From Butyriboletus loyo (Eukaryota; Basidiomycota; Agaricomycetes; Boletales; Boletaceae), in the NCBI GenBank assembly GCA_038093515.1, contig JBBPSI010000008.1:62001-126000 (forward strand): DNA of 64,000 nt, in the 5' to 3' direction. A program made the position numbers and the translations under genes. Below are positions 10,001-18,624 of this stretch, piece after piece. The first letter of the stretch is position 1. The number at the start of each line of letters is the position of its first letter. A model generated the notes under the pieces. It had not been told where the DNA came from. It worked only from the letters and a program-made list of their open reading frames with translations, and made no database searches.

Positions 10001-13000
10001 AAGGATTCGGTTACGTGGTTGATCAGCTGCTGCCAGGTATTCTGGCCCCAGTCCTTCGTCCTATCCTCATCGCGCTTGCTCCTAGAGAGCGGCAATTCTA
10101 CCTCCACTCCGCCGACCGCATCGGCTACCTCCGTCCCATGGCTCGCGGCCCCAATCCAGTGCCTCGTCCTCCCCCGGCAAGATCTCCTTCGCCTGTACCT
10201 GTTCCAGCGCCATCCGCTCGAGAGTCTCCTGCAACCACGCTGGTAGCAGACTCGTCTCGTGAGACCACAGGAGAGTCCTTGGAGTCCTTTCGGACCGACG
10301 TCGACGAGCCCCAGGTCGCTCGTCGACACTCCCCCCTACCGCCTCGTACAGTGCGTCGCCAACCTCGCCAGGCGTTACTCCAGGTCGGAGCAATCCCTGG
10401 ATCAGTCACCCTTACCGCCGCAGGACGAAGAATCGCCAACCGAGCCATCCGCTCCGTCACCCCCCAACCGTCCACCCGTCGAGGAACCCCCTCGATCCAG
10501 CTCATTCCCCGCGTCACTACCCCTGCCGTCGCAGCTGGTAGCTCTAATGACTCCTCCTACGGACCCCCGCCACCCTACCTCGCCAACCGGGGCACTCGTG
10601 ATTCCCCTATCATCGTCGACGACAGATCTCCTGACCCCAGCCCGGGCCTTACTCGACCTCGCCTCGTCCGCCCGCAACTCTGCTTCGAGTGCGGGACCGT
10701 CGGCCACTTCCGCAGGGACTGCCCCAACTACACCTGTCCGTTCTGTCACCGCATCGCCCCTGGTCATATACAGGAGTTTTGCCCAGAACGCGTCTGCGGC
10801 TTATGCGGCGCCATTGGCCATATCGTCGCCAACTGCACGTTCCGGGACGACGCGTGGGCGGAGTTACCTGCCGATGATCCTTATGACTACGACTTCAACG
10901 AGGGAGCGTCTCAGTGAAGGGAGTATTCAAGTTGTGGAGTCGGAGTCTCCACCATGGGAAGGGGGTAATGTTACGGTAGTGGTATACTTTTTCTCTCCAT
11001 TACCGTTGGGACTACTTCACTCGCCTAGCCTTTTGCTAGTGCCCGTTGAGCGGTACGAGCCGCTCTAGCTTAGTCATCACTTCTCGCGCACGGACGCGCT
11101 TTCTCTCATACTCCGGAATCTTCTAGAGTATTCCTTCCGTATATGTAACTTCCCTTCTCGCGACTCGATTAGGGACATGGTCTGTGCGCAGACCTCAGTA
11201 GTATAAAGGCTCTGCCTTTCCACCATGTACATTATCTAGTTCTACGCAGTAACCTGCTAGCAATTAGTTTCACTCCAGACTCTTAGTGTGCGCACTAAGA
11301 CATAGTCTGAGACCCAGCTCAGAAACGCTTTACGAGTCTCGAGGCCACTCCAGAGTGCCTCCTCGCTGTTCAATTGTTAGCGCCCAGCGTAACAACAACC
11401 TGTCAATTGGAGGAATGGTCATCAGCACCATTCTTATTCCAATTCACATCCAGCCACTTACATCCTATCAATGGGGATAAATAGGAGGAATGGTCATCAG
11501 CACCATTCTCATTCCAATTCACATCCAGCCACTTACATGCTATCAATGGGAGGAAATAGGAGGAATGGTCATTAGCACCATTCTCATTCCAATTCACATC
11601 TAGACACTTACATCCTATCAATGGGGATAAATAGGATGAATGGTTATGAGCACCATTCTCATTCCAATTCACATCTGGCCACTTACACACTATCAATGGG
11701 AGGAATGGTCATCAGCATCATTCTCATTCCAATTCACATCCAGCCACTTACAACCTGTCAATTGGAGGAATGGTCATCAGCACCATTCTCATTCCAATTC
11801 ACATCCAGACACTTACATCCTGTCAATGGAAGAGCAACAGGAGCAATGCTCATTAGCAGCATTCTCATTTCAAATTCATAACTGACCACACACCAACTAT
11901 CAATTGGAGAGCAGCACAAGGGATACTCATCAGCACCAATTTCATTTCAAAACCACATCAGACCACTTACAAACTATCAATGGGAGAGTAGCAGGAGAGA
12001 TGTTCATCAGCACATTCTCCTTTCAATCAACATGAGTCCACCTACATCCTATCATTGGGAGAGCAGCAGGAAAAAAACAGAGGAAAAATACCAATCCATA
12101 ACAGGATGCTCATCAGTAACATTCTTACATTAAATCCATGTAAGACCACTTACATCCTATGAATAGGGGAGTAGAGGAGGCATGTGTGTCAACAAAATTC
12201 TCACTTCAGATGTATTCACCATAGATCACTTACTTGCTATGCAATACCAAGGACATTTATCATGAGCTATCTCATTTTAATTCCACATCAGAGTGCTTAC
12301 AATCTTTCAATTGAAGAGCAGCACAGGGTGGATTCATCAGCAGTGCTTGGATTTTATATTCAGAGAGAATACTTACCAGCTATGAAAGGAATGTACAGCA
12401 CATAGGCCCATAGTCAACACCTTGCTTCAGAATGCATACTTGATCACCTACAAACTATCATGGAAATGGCAGTTGTTGAGATGGACGCAAAGTCATCAAT
12501 AAAGTTATTTTTTCACCCATATGCCACTTACTTTCTTTATATTAATGGATATGAAAGTATTAGTTTTGTGTCTTTCAGGTATAATCAGACCACTTACTTT
12601 CTATCATATTACATCAACACAAACATCAAACTCATTCTTAGTGCATTTCAGATCACTTACTCCCTAATGATACCAAAATAGCAATAGACATGAACAAATC
12701 CATTATTAATGTGCTGATTTGCATGTATTCCTGTGTGACTTACTCCCTTTGAAATCAAATCCTTGATAAACAGGAACTCATATTTTCAAGTCTGCATTAG
12801 ATTACTCACCAGCTATTAATGCAAGAGTGATAGAATAGGTTAAATGAATGTTTTTGTTTTGATATTTCACTTACACCCTGTTAGTATCATAAAGCATGTG
12901 AGCTTATCATAACTTCAATGCATAATGTATCACATACTCTCTTCATGGACAGAATTAAACAATCAATCAGTAAGCTCTTTTTGATTTCATGTTATGTTAA

Positions 13001-14542
13001 TTACCTAGCCATCCATCAATATCATTCAAGCATAATAATATTTTCATCCCAATAATTTTGGAATAACTTAAATTCTTACCATTGTGTGTGGAAACCAACT
13101 TGCCAATGCCTCACCCAGATTGAGATTTCGCTTTTGAGCAGTCCTGGACTCAGCATAAGGTACCAAGACACTTCATGGTATCAATATACTATGCTTTACA
13201 CCCAGAACATGGTTCACTTACTGTCTGACTGCATACTCAATGCAGAGCAGGATATTCTTTTCCTGTGCTGTAACCAACAACATCTGCAGTGATGCATCAT
13301 TCAATGCAGCTGCAGTCTCTCTCAGCAATGTGTGACATCCTGTGTCAGATGTATCCATGTCTGGAAATATGATTAATACAAGAGAATAGAGATGAGAGCA
13401 TATATGTACAAACTTTCCAGCTTCACATATGCCTGTGGGGGGAATACCATCTTGCTCAGATCCTTCCATATATTTCTCTTGGCAAAGATTTCTTCAGCAT
13501 GCTGCCTCTGCTTCACAAGTTGATCTTCTAGAGGCTGATTTAGATAATTAGGCTGAAATGCCTGTATGATAAGTGCATCCCATTTGGTAAATAGCACAAT
13601 CACTGGCACTAATACCCAAACCAATCAGCTCAGACAGCATTATCATGAAAAATTATCACCTTTTCTGGTGTCACATTCACAGAAGAACCTTTCTTCTGCA
13701 ACAGTGATAGCACGATGATGTTGATCCATTGGAATGCAGTACCTGCTTGTATAAGAGTCATCAGGACCTAGTGAAATAATGCCCACTCACCAGATGGCAT
13801 GAATTCGCTTTTCAAGGAAAGTTGTACTGGCACGCTCCGTGATGAAGTCCTTTGTCTTGTCGAACTCATCCTCACGACCAGCCTCAAAACCAGCAGAGTC
13901 ATGGAAGACAAATTTCCCGTTGCTTTTGAAAACCATCTCATAATTGATATCATGGAGTCCACGCTGTGAAACATGAGACAGCTTGCAAAAGCACTGGAAA
14001 TGACATGGACGTAGCCATGACACTCACCTCCCTGGATCCCTGGATCGCAAAGTCAACCTGATCACATGTCCACAGCATTAGCATCCGGTATATCTCAGCT
14101 TTATCAACCCTACCTTTTCTCCTTGATGGTGGATCTCCGGATCTTCCGTCGCGTTGCATATACTCTGAAGGATGGTCGTCTTGCCGGCATTCGCCCTGCC
14201 GATGATGAGGATTCTAAATCGTCCAAATTTCTCCATGAGATCCGGGTCAACATGTTGCATGAACGTCCGCATGTCAACAGCACCCGAGTTGCCAGGGTGT
14301 GGCTCGAGAGAGGTGGGATCTGTGGCCTGCTCCTTGGGCGCATCTGAATCTTTGTGCTGTGTTCCAAGGGCCAGCGCATCGGCCCCTTTGGCTTGGGTCA
14401 GGAGAATGTCTGAATCGCTGGGGACTGCGTTGGGTTGCATGTTGGGTGCATGGGAATGCTGGGAACTTGAAGGTGCCGGAGACGAATCTTTACTGGCGGT
14501 GCCGGATCGGAGGCGTCGAATTAGTTGTTTGAAGGCCTTCAT
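1079..14542 (-). CDS. P-loop GTPase with about 46 three-base exons, split by a retrotransposon
   Basis: This is a predicted GTP-binding protein of 525 residues. Ordinary exons are 14542-14114, 14057-14028, 13963-13791, 13742-13660, 13608-13414, 13360-13222 and 13143-13080, and, after the micro-exons, 1565-1539, 1482-1450, 1393-1345 and 1296-1079. Visible motifs are the P-loop GRANAGKT (residues 115-122), DSAG (175-178) and TKWD (246-249), the G1, G3 and G4 boxes. These place it in the P-loop GTPase families expanded in agaricomycetes; its partner and role are unknown. Residues 372-417 would come from 46 three-base exons. Summed exons give 1578 nt, divisible by three, with no internal stop. 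The start is the first ATG in frame, 14542; an upstream GTG at 14611 is also open. Two donors are weak (GTTTGT after 13414, GTGGCA after 1450). A gypsy element sits inside one micro-exon, so this copy may be disabled. The G domain is secure; the full 57-exon model is inference. Confidence 0.72.
2530..3452 (-). repeat. Homogeneous intron-like tandem repeats, left of the element
   Basis: About 13 units of 62-75 bp with high mutual identity. On the minus strand each unit runs from GTAAGTGGCTGGATGTG through CTGATGACC and a C/T-rich tract to ATTGATAG or ATTGACAG. A block near 2866-3060 is repeated almost exactly near 3195-3455, so some units arose by segmental duplication. Outside this stretch (1666-2530) the same unit is recognisable but more diverged. 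Repeat spacing equals intron plus three bases. Confidence 0.85.
3448..3452. repeat. Target site duplication ACAAC, left copy
   Basis: Five bases directly before the 5' LTR, repeated at 11395-11399 directly after the 3' LTR. Removing the element and one copy restores a normal repeat unit, with acceptor CAG, triplet GTT and donor GTAAGT on the minus strand. Confidence 0.93.
3453..3877 (+). repeat. 5' LTR of the gypsy element
   Basis: Starts TGTTATGG and ends GCGTAACA. It matches the 3' LTR apart from eight substitutions, a 2 bp indel near 3620 and a 1 bp indel near 3681. It carries a TATAAA box at 3685. Confidence 0.95.
3685..3690 (+). promoter_or_regulatory. TATA box of the LTR promoter
   Basis: TATAAA followed by GG, inside the 5' LTR and conserved in the 3' LTR. 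It is the likely core promoter for the element's genomic RNA. Confidence 0.6.
4275..5270 (+). CDS. Gag of the gypsy element
   Basis: Retrotransposon Gag, the capsid and nucleocapsid precursor. From the first ATG in frame it has 331 residues: a helical capsid-like part with conserved tryptophans and a DxGESARIDLGNL-like stretch, then a basic arginine-proline tail. The only zinc-binding motif is an atypical C-x2-C-x4-C-x4-H (CFICHQVGC...H) near residue 236. The frame is open upstream to a stop at about 3886 but has no ATG there. That upstream part is proline- and acid-rich and may be translated from a non-AUG start or a spliced leader. The stop codon follows a run of five T, and pol begins in the -1 frame with a 19-base overlap, which suggests -1 frameshifting or reinitiation. 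Confidence 0.85.
   Translation: MSDKGKIVPKDFSGLNEDASRWLLAMRTYFAANQTAFPDDESKINALLMKMSEGKGKTFSEGWMGLLLDGNPTARQREFTTVCEDFHRVFHPFDVGESARIDLGNLNQNRANKKDGYDTYVTEFQLLAAKSGIIDEKALIEWFIRGLDPRLAESVLSCEKPPTTLAGWAEKTSAFHAQHKRIDDLRAGKRYIPTFSSSSKPSSNRRDPNAMDVDAVRLTPVQRAEYMKQNKCFICHQVGCRSTNHPRSPRNGQNSRGPPPRPPRNPQRTRAAVVTQPEPKPSPLVDYLSELKGRGTQQEDVLNVLKACFNEDEEKLPVAATKVAEEWPKDF
8075..8893. mobile_element. Solo LTR of a second retrotransposon family
   Basis: An 819 bp insertion with TGTTACGC...CTGTAACA ends and a 5 bp target duplication AATTG at 8070-8074 and 8894-8898. It has no internal coding region, so it is what remains after recombination between the two LTRs of a longer element. It shares the TGTTA...TAACA termini of the host element but is otherwise different in sequence and nearly twice as long. 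Confidence 0.9.
8622..8638. promoter_or_regulatory. Paired CACGTG boxes in the solo LTR
   Basis: Two CACGTG palindromes at 8622-8627 and 8633-8638, 5 bp apart, followed near 8653 by ATTGG (reverse CCAAT). They are possible bHLH-factor sites of the LTR promoter. Function is inferred only from the motif pair. Confidence 0.3.
9646..10917 (+). CDS. Third ORF of the gypsy element, triple zinc-knuckle protein
   Basis: A 423-residue protein beginning nine bases after the pol stop and ending just before the polypurine tract. The first ~150 residues look folded and helical. The middle (about 160-330) is proline-, serine- and arginine-rich. The C-terminus holds a CCHC knuckle, CFECGTVGHFRRDC, then two more Cys-rich knuckles (CPFC..., CGLCGAIGHIVANC), and an acidic tail. 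CCHC knuckles usually bind nucleic acid and normally sit at the end of Gag. Here Gag has only an atypical one, so this ORF may supply the nucleocapsid function. It is not an envelope-type protein: I see no signal peptide or membrane segment. The frame is intact although pol is broken. Confidence 0.85.
   Translation: MSISPVENNASSAANDNNENLPLPPQPPVRSSRLPVSSRRVLYAAVLENPVATYALEQRMDFTGDYVLRTLASLYRSYALARTVHTRLCPDNQPPVYAAALESSLMEARGYTLDILHAEGFGYVVDQLLPGILAPVLRPILIALAPRERQFYLHSADRIGYLRPMARGPNPVPRPPPARSPSPVPVPAPSARESPATTLVADSSRETTGESLESFRTDVDEPQVARRHSPLPPRTVRRQPRQALLQVGAIPGSVTLTAAGRRIANRAIRSVTPQPSTRRGTPSIQLIPRVTTPAVAAGSSNDSSYGPPPPYLANRGTRDSPIIVDDRSPDPSPGLTRPRLVRPQLCFECGTVGHFRRDCPNYTCPFCHRIAPGHIQEFCPERVCGLCGAIGHIVANCTFRDDAWAELPADDPYDYDFNEGASQ
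10956..10965 (+). other. Polypurine tract
   Basis: GGGAAGGGGG, three bases before the 3' LTR. It is the expected primer site for plus-strand DNA synthesis. Confidence 0.75.
10969..11394 (+). repeat. 3' LTR of the gypsy element
   Basis: Starts TGTTACGG and ends GCGTAACA, 426 bp. It contains the matching TATAAA at 11202-11207, which could drive transcription out into the antisense strand of the GTPase gene. Confidence 0.95.
11395..11399. repeat. Target site duplication ACAAC, right copy
   Basis: Partner of the copy at 3448-3452. On this side the acceptor CAG and triplet GTT survive, but the donor reads GTTGTT into the LTR instead of GTAAGT. Confidence 0.93.
11402..12060 (-). repeat. Homogeneous intron-like tandem repeats, right of the element
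   Basis: Continuation of the same repeat family on the other side of the retrotransposon. Units are most alike at 11402-11820 and decay outward toward 13,000, where only the splice signals stay recognisable. The gradient suggests that the middle of the array expanded most recently. Confidence 0.82.
11462..12940 (-). other. Right micro-exon array: 21 three-base exons
   Basis: Each unit reads, on the minus strand, YAG or AAG, then three bases, then GTAAGT or a close variant. Left coordinate and triplet, in transcript order: 12938 AGA, 12875 GGT, 12810 CTG, 12744 GGA, 12661 GGA, 12598 AAA, 12532 AAA, 12452 TTT, 12377 CTG, 12301 ATT, 12234 CAA, 12154 GAT, 12046 GAT, 11971 TTT, 11894 TTG, 11817 GAT, 11752 GTT, 11687 TGT, 11612 GAT, 11537 CAT, 11462 GAT. 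None is a stop codon. Introns are mostly 60-80 nt (one 105). Acceptors at 12938, 12744, 12532 and 12301 are AAG, and the donor at 11894 is GTGTGT, so these five are less sure. Many introns carry a CTGATGA branch-like motif and then a pyrimidine tract. Splicing is inferred; no transcript was seen. Confidence 0.62.
13080..14542 (-). other. G-domain exon block of the GTPase
   Basis: Seven conventional exons separated by introns of 47-78 nt. Exon phases are 0, 0, 2, 1, 1, 2 and 0 in order, and each junction restores a sensible residue (for example W211 across the 13791/13742 junction and N304 across 13414/13360). The last exon ends in WFPHTM, after which the gene changes to three-base exons. The N-terminal ~100 residues are low-complexity and rich in S, P, A and Q. 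Confidence 0.85.
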
Positions 14543-14770
14543 CGCAGGAGTGGCCAAGATCGCTGAGAGACGAATGTAGCTTGGGTGGTGGTGAATACGA
14601 ATGATGGACACCGTGGAATTACAGGTGCTGCTGACGGGAAATGCCGCGCACTGTAATCGGCCCCTTTTTCACATAAGGATTAACGGGGCTGGACCAGTCG
14701 AAGAGAGGAAACTCACTTTGTGGTGCGGAAGGGTCGTGGAATTACTCCCTTCAAGAGGCCCAGCGGATGA

Positions 14771-14783
14771 TATATATATATAT
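14771..14783 (-). promoter_or_regulatory. TA-repeat, possible core promoter of the GTPase gene
   Basis: An alternating TA run about 230 bp upstream of the GTPase ATG (14542) on the minus strand. It could act as a TATA element; it could also be a plain microsatellite. Confidence 0.35.
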
Positions 14784-14814
14784 TGGGAGGTGCGTCCCAG
14801 ACTGCCAAGGGCGC

Positions 14815-14840
14815 AAAGGCAAAGGCAAAGGCAAAGGCAA
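14815..14840. repeat. Hexanucleotide repeat (AAAGGC)n
   Basis: Four copies of AAAGGC in direct tandem just upstream of the TA run. Confidence 0.8.
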
Positions 14841-14842
14841 GT

Positions 14843-17800
14843 GGGAAGCGGTGAGCGTTGGGACGCAACGTGCGTCTGGTATATCGCGTTCTTCTTTTCT
14901 GTATTACTATCTCAGTTGAGCGCACTGGCTCAGCCACGGTTCAGTGAGAAGACTGAGTACTGAGCAATGAGCATGGTCAGTAACTTACAATGATGCCACA
15001 CTCCTTCGGCCCTCCGAAGACCCTGTCTGAATCGCCCGAAGAAAGTCTTGGCTCGTTTGCAGGTGGCTGTTATGCGAAAATGAAGGCAGTGCGTACCAAT
15101 TTCCAACGATGCGCTGCAGACTGGTTTATCGGTTCTGATGGAAGGGAACAGCTTTGATCAAGTGCTGGGCATGGACGTTTCTCCGCAAATATGCTTATAG
15201 TACACCGAGGCCCAGATAAAAGGCGTATCACAGAGTGCCTCTGCTGCATCACATTGTCATACGCGCAGCTGCTCCTTCTGGGCTCGTTGAAATATGCTCA
15301 CCGACGATTCACCAACGACTTCAATAGCAGGTGGATGGCGATCCCGCAGGTACGTATCGAACAAAAGTACTATACTACGAACTGATTCCTGTTACTCTTC
15401 AGGATCGCCACTGATAACCACAAGCGAGATCCAAGACATGCTGACAGGAACCACCCCAGGTTTTGAAGGCAAAACATACCGAGGTCAGCCTCGTTGACCG
15501 ACTTGTGACCCTTTGCCTATGGGTTATCACTCCAAATCTAGACCCTCCCCTGTGATGGTCTCTTGATCGCGAATACGGGGCAGCTTGACACAACTTGGTG
15601 GTTTTGAAGTAAACGTACGAACGCGACACCCTCTCAATCTCTTGAACTGACGTCTGGCATGTCCATCCCAGACTACTTACTTCTCAACACAGGCTATCAC
15701 TGCCGCTCACGATGGAATTATACCATCAACAACTGCGCATCCGAGTTTTTTTTTTGGGTAGCCGGGCTTTATGAGTATCACACGCATAGTGTGTTCTTTG
15801 GTGTGCTCCTTGGTACGATCTCCATGGGCAACCGTATTCGACGACGACACAGGGGCGCCAGACGCAGATGGGAGGAAGTGTGGTGTTGTGCCCAACGTAG
15901 CATGCACTTGCTAAAAAGTGGTCTTTTCAGAAACCAGGATGGATGTGTGTTTCGTTTTCGCTTGATCTGGGACGTTGATGGCGCGTGACGCCTTGTCGGA
16001 GGCCCTGAATTGTTGGTACCGGCGATCATATTATTTCCCTGCTGTGACGAATATGCCAGGTATGCCCAACCAGCTCTCTCAATTCGCATCATTCCGTCCC
16101 GCAGTCGTAATTCTGTGTCCAAGTTTCCGAGTGTCCACAGCTGCACAGCCCCGCGCAAATAGATATCGATTATCGATCAGCGCTGTATACTAACACTGGC
16201 TGTCGTTGTCCACATTGGAGCCGCATACACGTCAATCCGTTCATGCGAGCGAGGTATGATCAGATTTGAATGGATATGTCTCTGAATCATTGGTGACTAG
16301 CCAGCGAGATGACCCTTCTTCGGTAGATCTGCTGACTCTATAGAATAACTGGGGCTTCGATGATATGGTTGAAATTTATTGCAGATCACGCGAGGACGGT
16401 CGTTAACGTTCTCAGAAAGCGCATTCAGGAATGAAGCTGTTTTTTATAGTATGTGAACCATCGGTTGCACTGAACAAGTACTGCGTTCCGATAGGCAAGC
16501 TCAGCGTTCACCCTCCCGACAGTGAGATTCGGAAACGACCGAGCTTTTTCTCGAGCCTGAGAGACGACCCTTCGTCCTCTCTCCTTGGGTGTGAGACTCG
16601 GCTGGAGATTACGAGTAAAAACAAAAGGGGAGACTAGGCCTATCCTTCACTCGATCCGTATCTTTGATTAGAGCTCTTCTCTTGAATCCTGTGATCACAC
16701 GTTCCGACTTTGCATCTCCGAAGGAAGGGCAGCGCTTTCAAACACAAACGTCGAGTCAACGGCCATGATTTTCACGCGGAGACGAGCGTATCTTGTGCGT
16801 GTTCACTGCGTTCTCGTTACTATGCTCGAAGAGCTGATCGAATTTGTTGTTTGGTGGTTCGGGACGGTAGACGTGATCAGGGTGGAGCCCCAAACTGAGT
16901 TGGTGGTATGGAGTGAAGAAGCCGATTTGCTTACACGCGCATGCTTGCCAATGGAACAGAGCTTTGCACAACCCAGGCGCGGCGCAGAATGGTTCGAGTA
17001 TTGGGCTTGTCACCCATGTCTATCGTCTGAGTCACCACCGTATCGCCAGAAAAAAAAAAGGGGGGGGAGGGAGGAGGGTATCCAGTTGCCCATGGACTAC
17101 GAAAGGTTGAGAATAACATCGAGAAGAGAACCCGGGACCGATTGAGCAAATATCGCTCTCTCCGACATTTATCCTATCCCAACGGCATCCATGCTTTCAG
17201 AAACAGATGGGAGGTGGGGCAGGGGGAGCCGTGTCCGATGGTTCGAATCAAACGCAGGTGCCGCGCGTTTCCATCATCTATAGGGCCCGGGTGTGACATG
17301 GCCTTTAAGAAAGTTGTTCGACGTACTTGGTAGTAGCACCGTTATCGAATCCTTGGGACTCGTATCTAATACCTCCGCCCCCTACTCGTCGATTTCAGGA
17401 CTGCCGCGTGGTGAGCTCGAGCACCGTGTTCTCCTCGGACCCGACGCCCGTCCCCGTCGAGTCTTCCCCCCCGCGCGCGATCGCTCGTCCGCCCGAATTC
17501 CGTGTACGAACACACACTTCTCCCGCCAACCACCCGCCATTGACGAAGGCAAGATGCGGAAGAAATCAAGAACATGAGACACGTTTGAAACTGCGCTGTT
17601 CAACGCGGCTCGCCATTTCGGGTTCAGTCGTGGGCACGTTTTCTCGGTCATTTCACGGACTTTTTCTTATTTAAAAAAAAAGGGTTTCTCCCCATTTTAT
17701 TGTACTACGAAGCGGCGGACATCGCCAGTGAATGGCTGCAACTGGGCATTTTTTTTGAATAGGCAAGCTTTCGCTGATGCAGGGAGCTGACTTTTGATTC

Positions 17801-18538
17801 GTCGACGTGGATCCGTTGAAGCTGTGCGAAAGCCTGAAGCCAGAGTTGGGATCGCGGGTGGGTCTTTCCTGGATCCTTCATGACTTGTAAGTACCGCCCT
17901 CGCACACTCAAAGTTGGTTCGAACGTTGGGCTTTTGAATTCGTCAGAATAAGCCAGGCTCTCTCCCACCCCCCCCCCCCCAGGAACCCTGAAAGGGGCGA
18001 AACAAAGGCAAAACGCCGCCGCCGCCACGCCCTCCACTGGGCCCCGGGCCTTGGCCAGGTTGGCTAGCTCAACACCTCCGAGAAAATCGTCGCTTCCAAT
18101 CATGGTCAGTCAGACGCTCGATCGTTCCTTGGAGGTTTGATTTGGCCACTTGCCAAAGTGCCCATCAGACGCGAACATCTGTTTCGAATCACCCGTATGA
18201 ACTTCAACGTGTGACTTTACAACTCAAAAACCCATCCAAGCAGTCATGTTTTTTCATCATTTTTGGAGAGCGGGGTTCATTTTGCACGCGCGCTTCTTCT
18301 CTCCCACACAGCATGTCACATGCGAATGTGATTTTGGCCCGCACGCCAATCGTTTGGAGGGGCCCTCCATGCGTGACATACATTCCACAACCATCCAGCA
18401 CTTCGCGATTACTTGGCCACCATTTAGAACGTATGGCATAGAGAGTGCACGGGGTGCGCCTTGCGGCAAAAATGTTGGCCAGAACAGCGCGGCAACGAGG
18501 AACACTAACTCAGCATGTCCACCAAGAAAAGTGACACG
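14843..18538. other. 3.7 kb without a recognisable gene
   Basis: Only short frames with no domain, no convincing exon chain and no transposon ends. There are A/G-rich (about 17,050) and C homopolymer (17,968-17,980) runs. I see nothing I can name. Confidence 0.5.
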
Positions 18539-18545
18539 TATAAAA
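18539..18545 (+). promoter_or_regulatory. TATA box before a candidate gene
   Basis: TATAAAA followed by a CT-rich run (CTCTCTCTCT) and an ATG at 18625, a spacing of about 80 bp. This is a typical strong-promoter layout in filamentous basidiomycetes. Confidence 0.5.
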
Positions 18546-18624
18546 GGAGATGCTAACCATCTCTCTCTCTAGAAATCATCCTCTCAGCGAGCTCCATACT
18601 GACTTGGAATAACTACAAGCGATC

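Larger units (their letters stand above)
3453..11394 (+). mobile_element. Ty3/gypsy LTR retrotransposon with chromodomain integrase
   Basis: A 7.9 kb element bounded by LTRs of 425 and 426 bp with TGTTA...TAACA ends and a 5 bp target duplication. The internal order is gag, then protease, reverse transcriptase, RNase H and integrase with a C-terminal chromodomain (the Ty3/gypsy order), and then a third ORF. A purine tract lies directly before the 3' LTR. I could not match the bases after the 5' LTR to a tRNA primer. Pol is broken by a solo LTR of another family, so this copy is not autonomous. The two LTRs differ by eight substitutions and two indels. It lies antisense to the host GTPase gene. 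Confidence 0.95.

Noticed and set aside
12938..12940. One-base exon (acceptor GAAGAG, then A) instead of AGA
   Set aside because: It would shift the whole array to phase 1, where GAT-GAT units create TGA stops.
14543..14611. N-terminal extension of the GTPase starting at 14611
   Set aside because: It would start with GTG; the first ATG in frame is at 14542.
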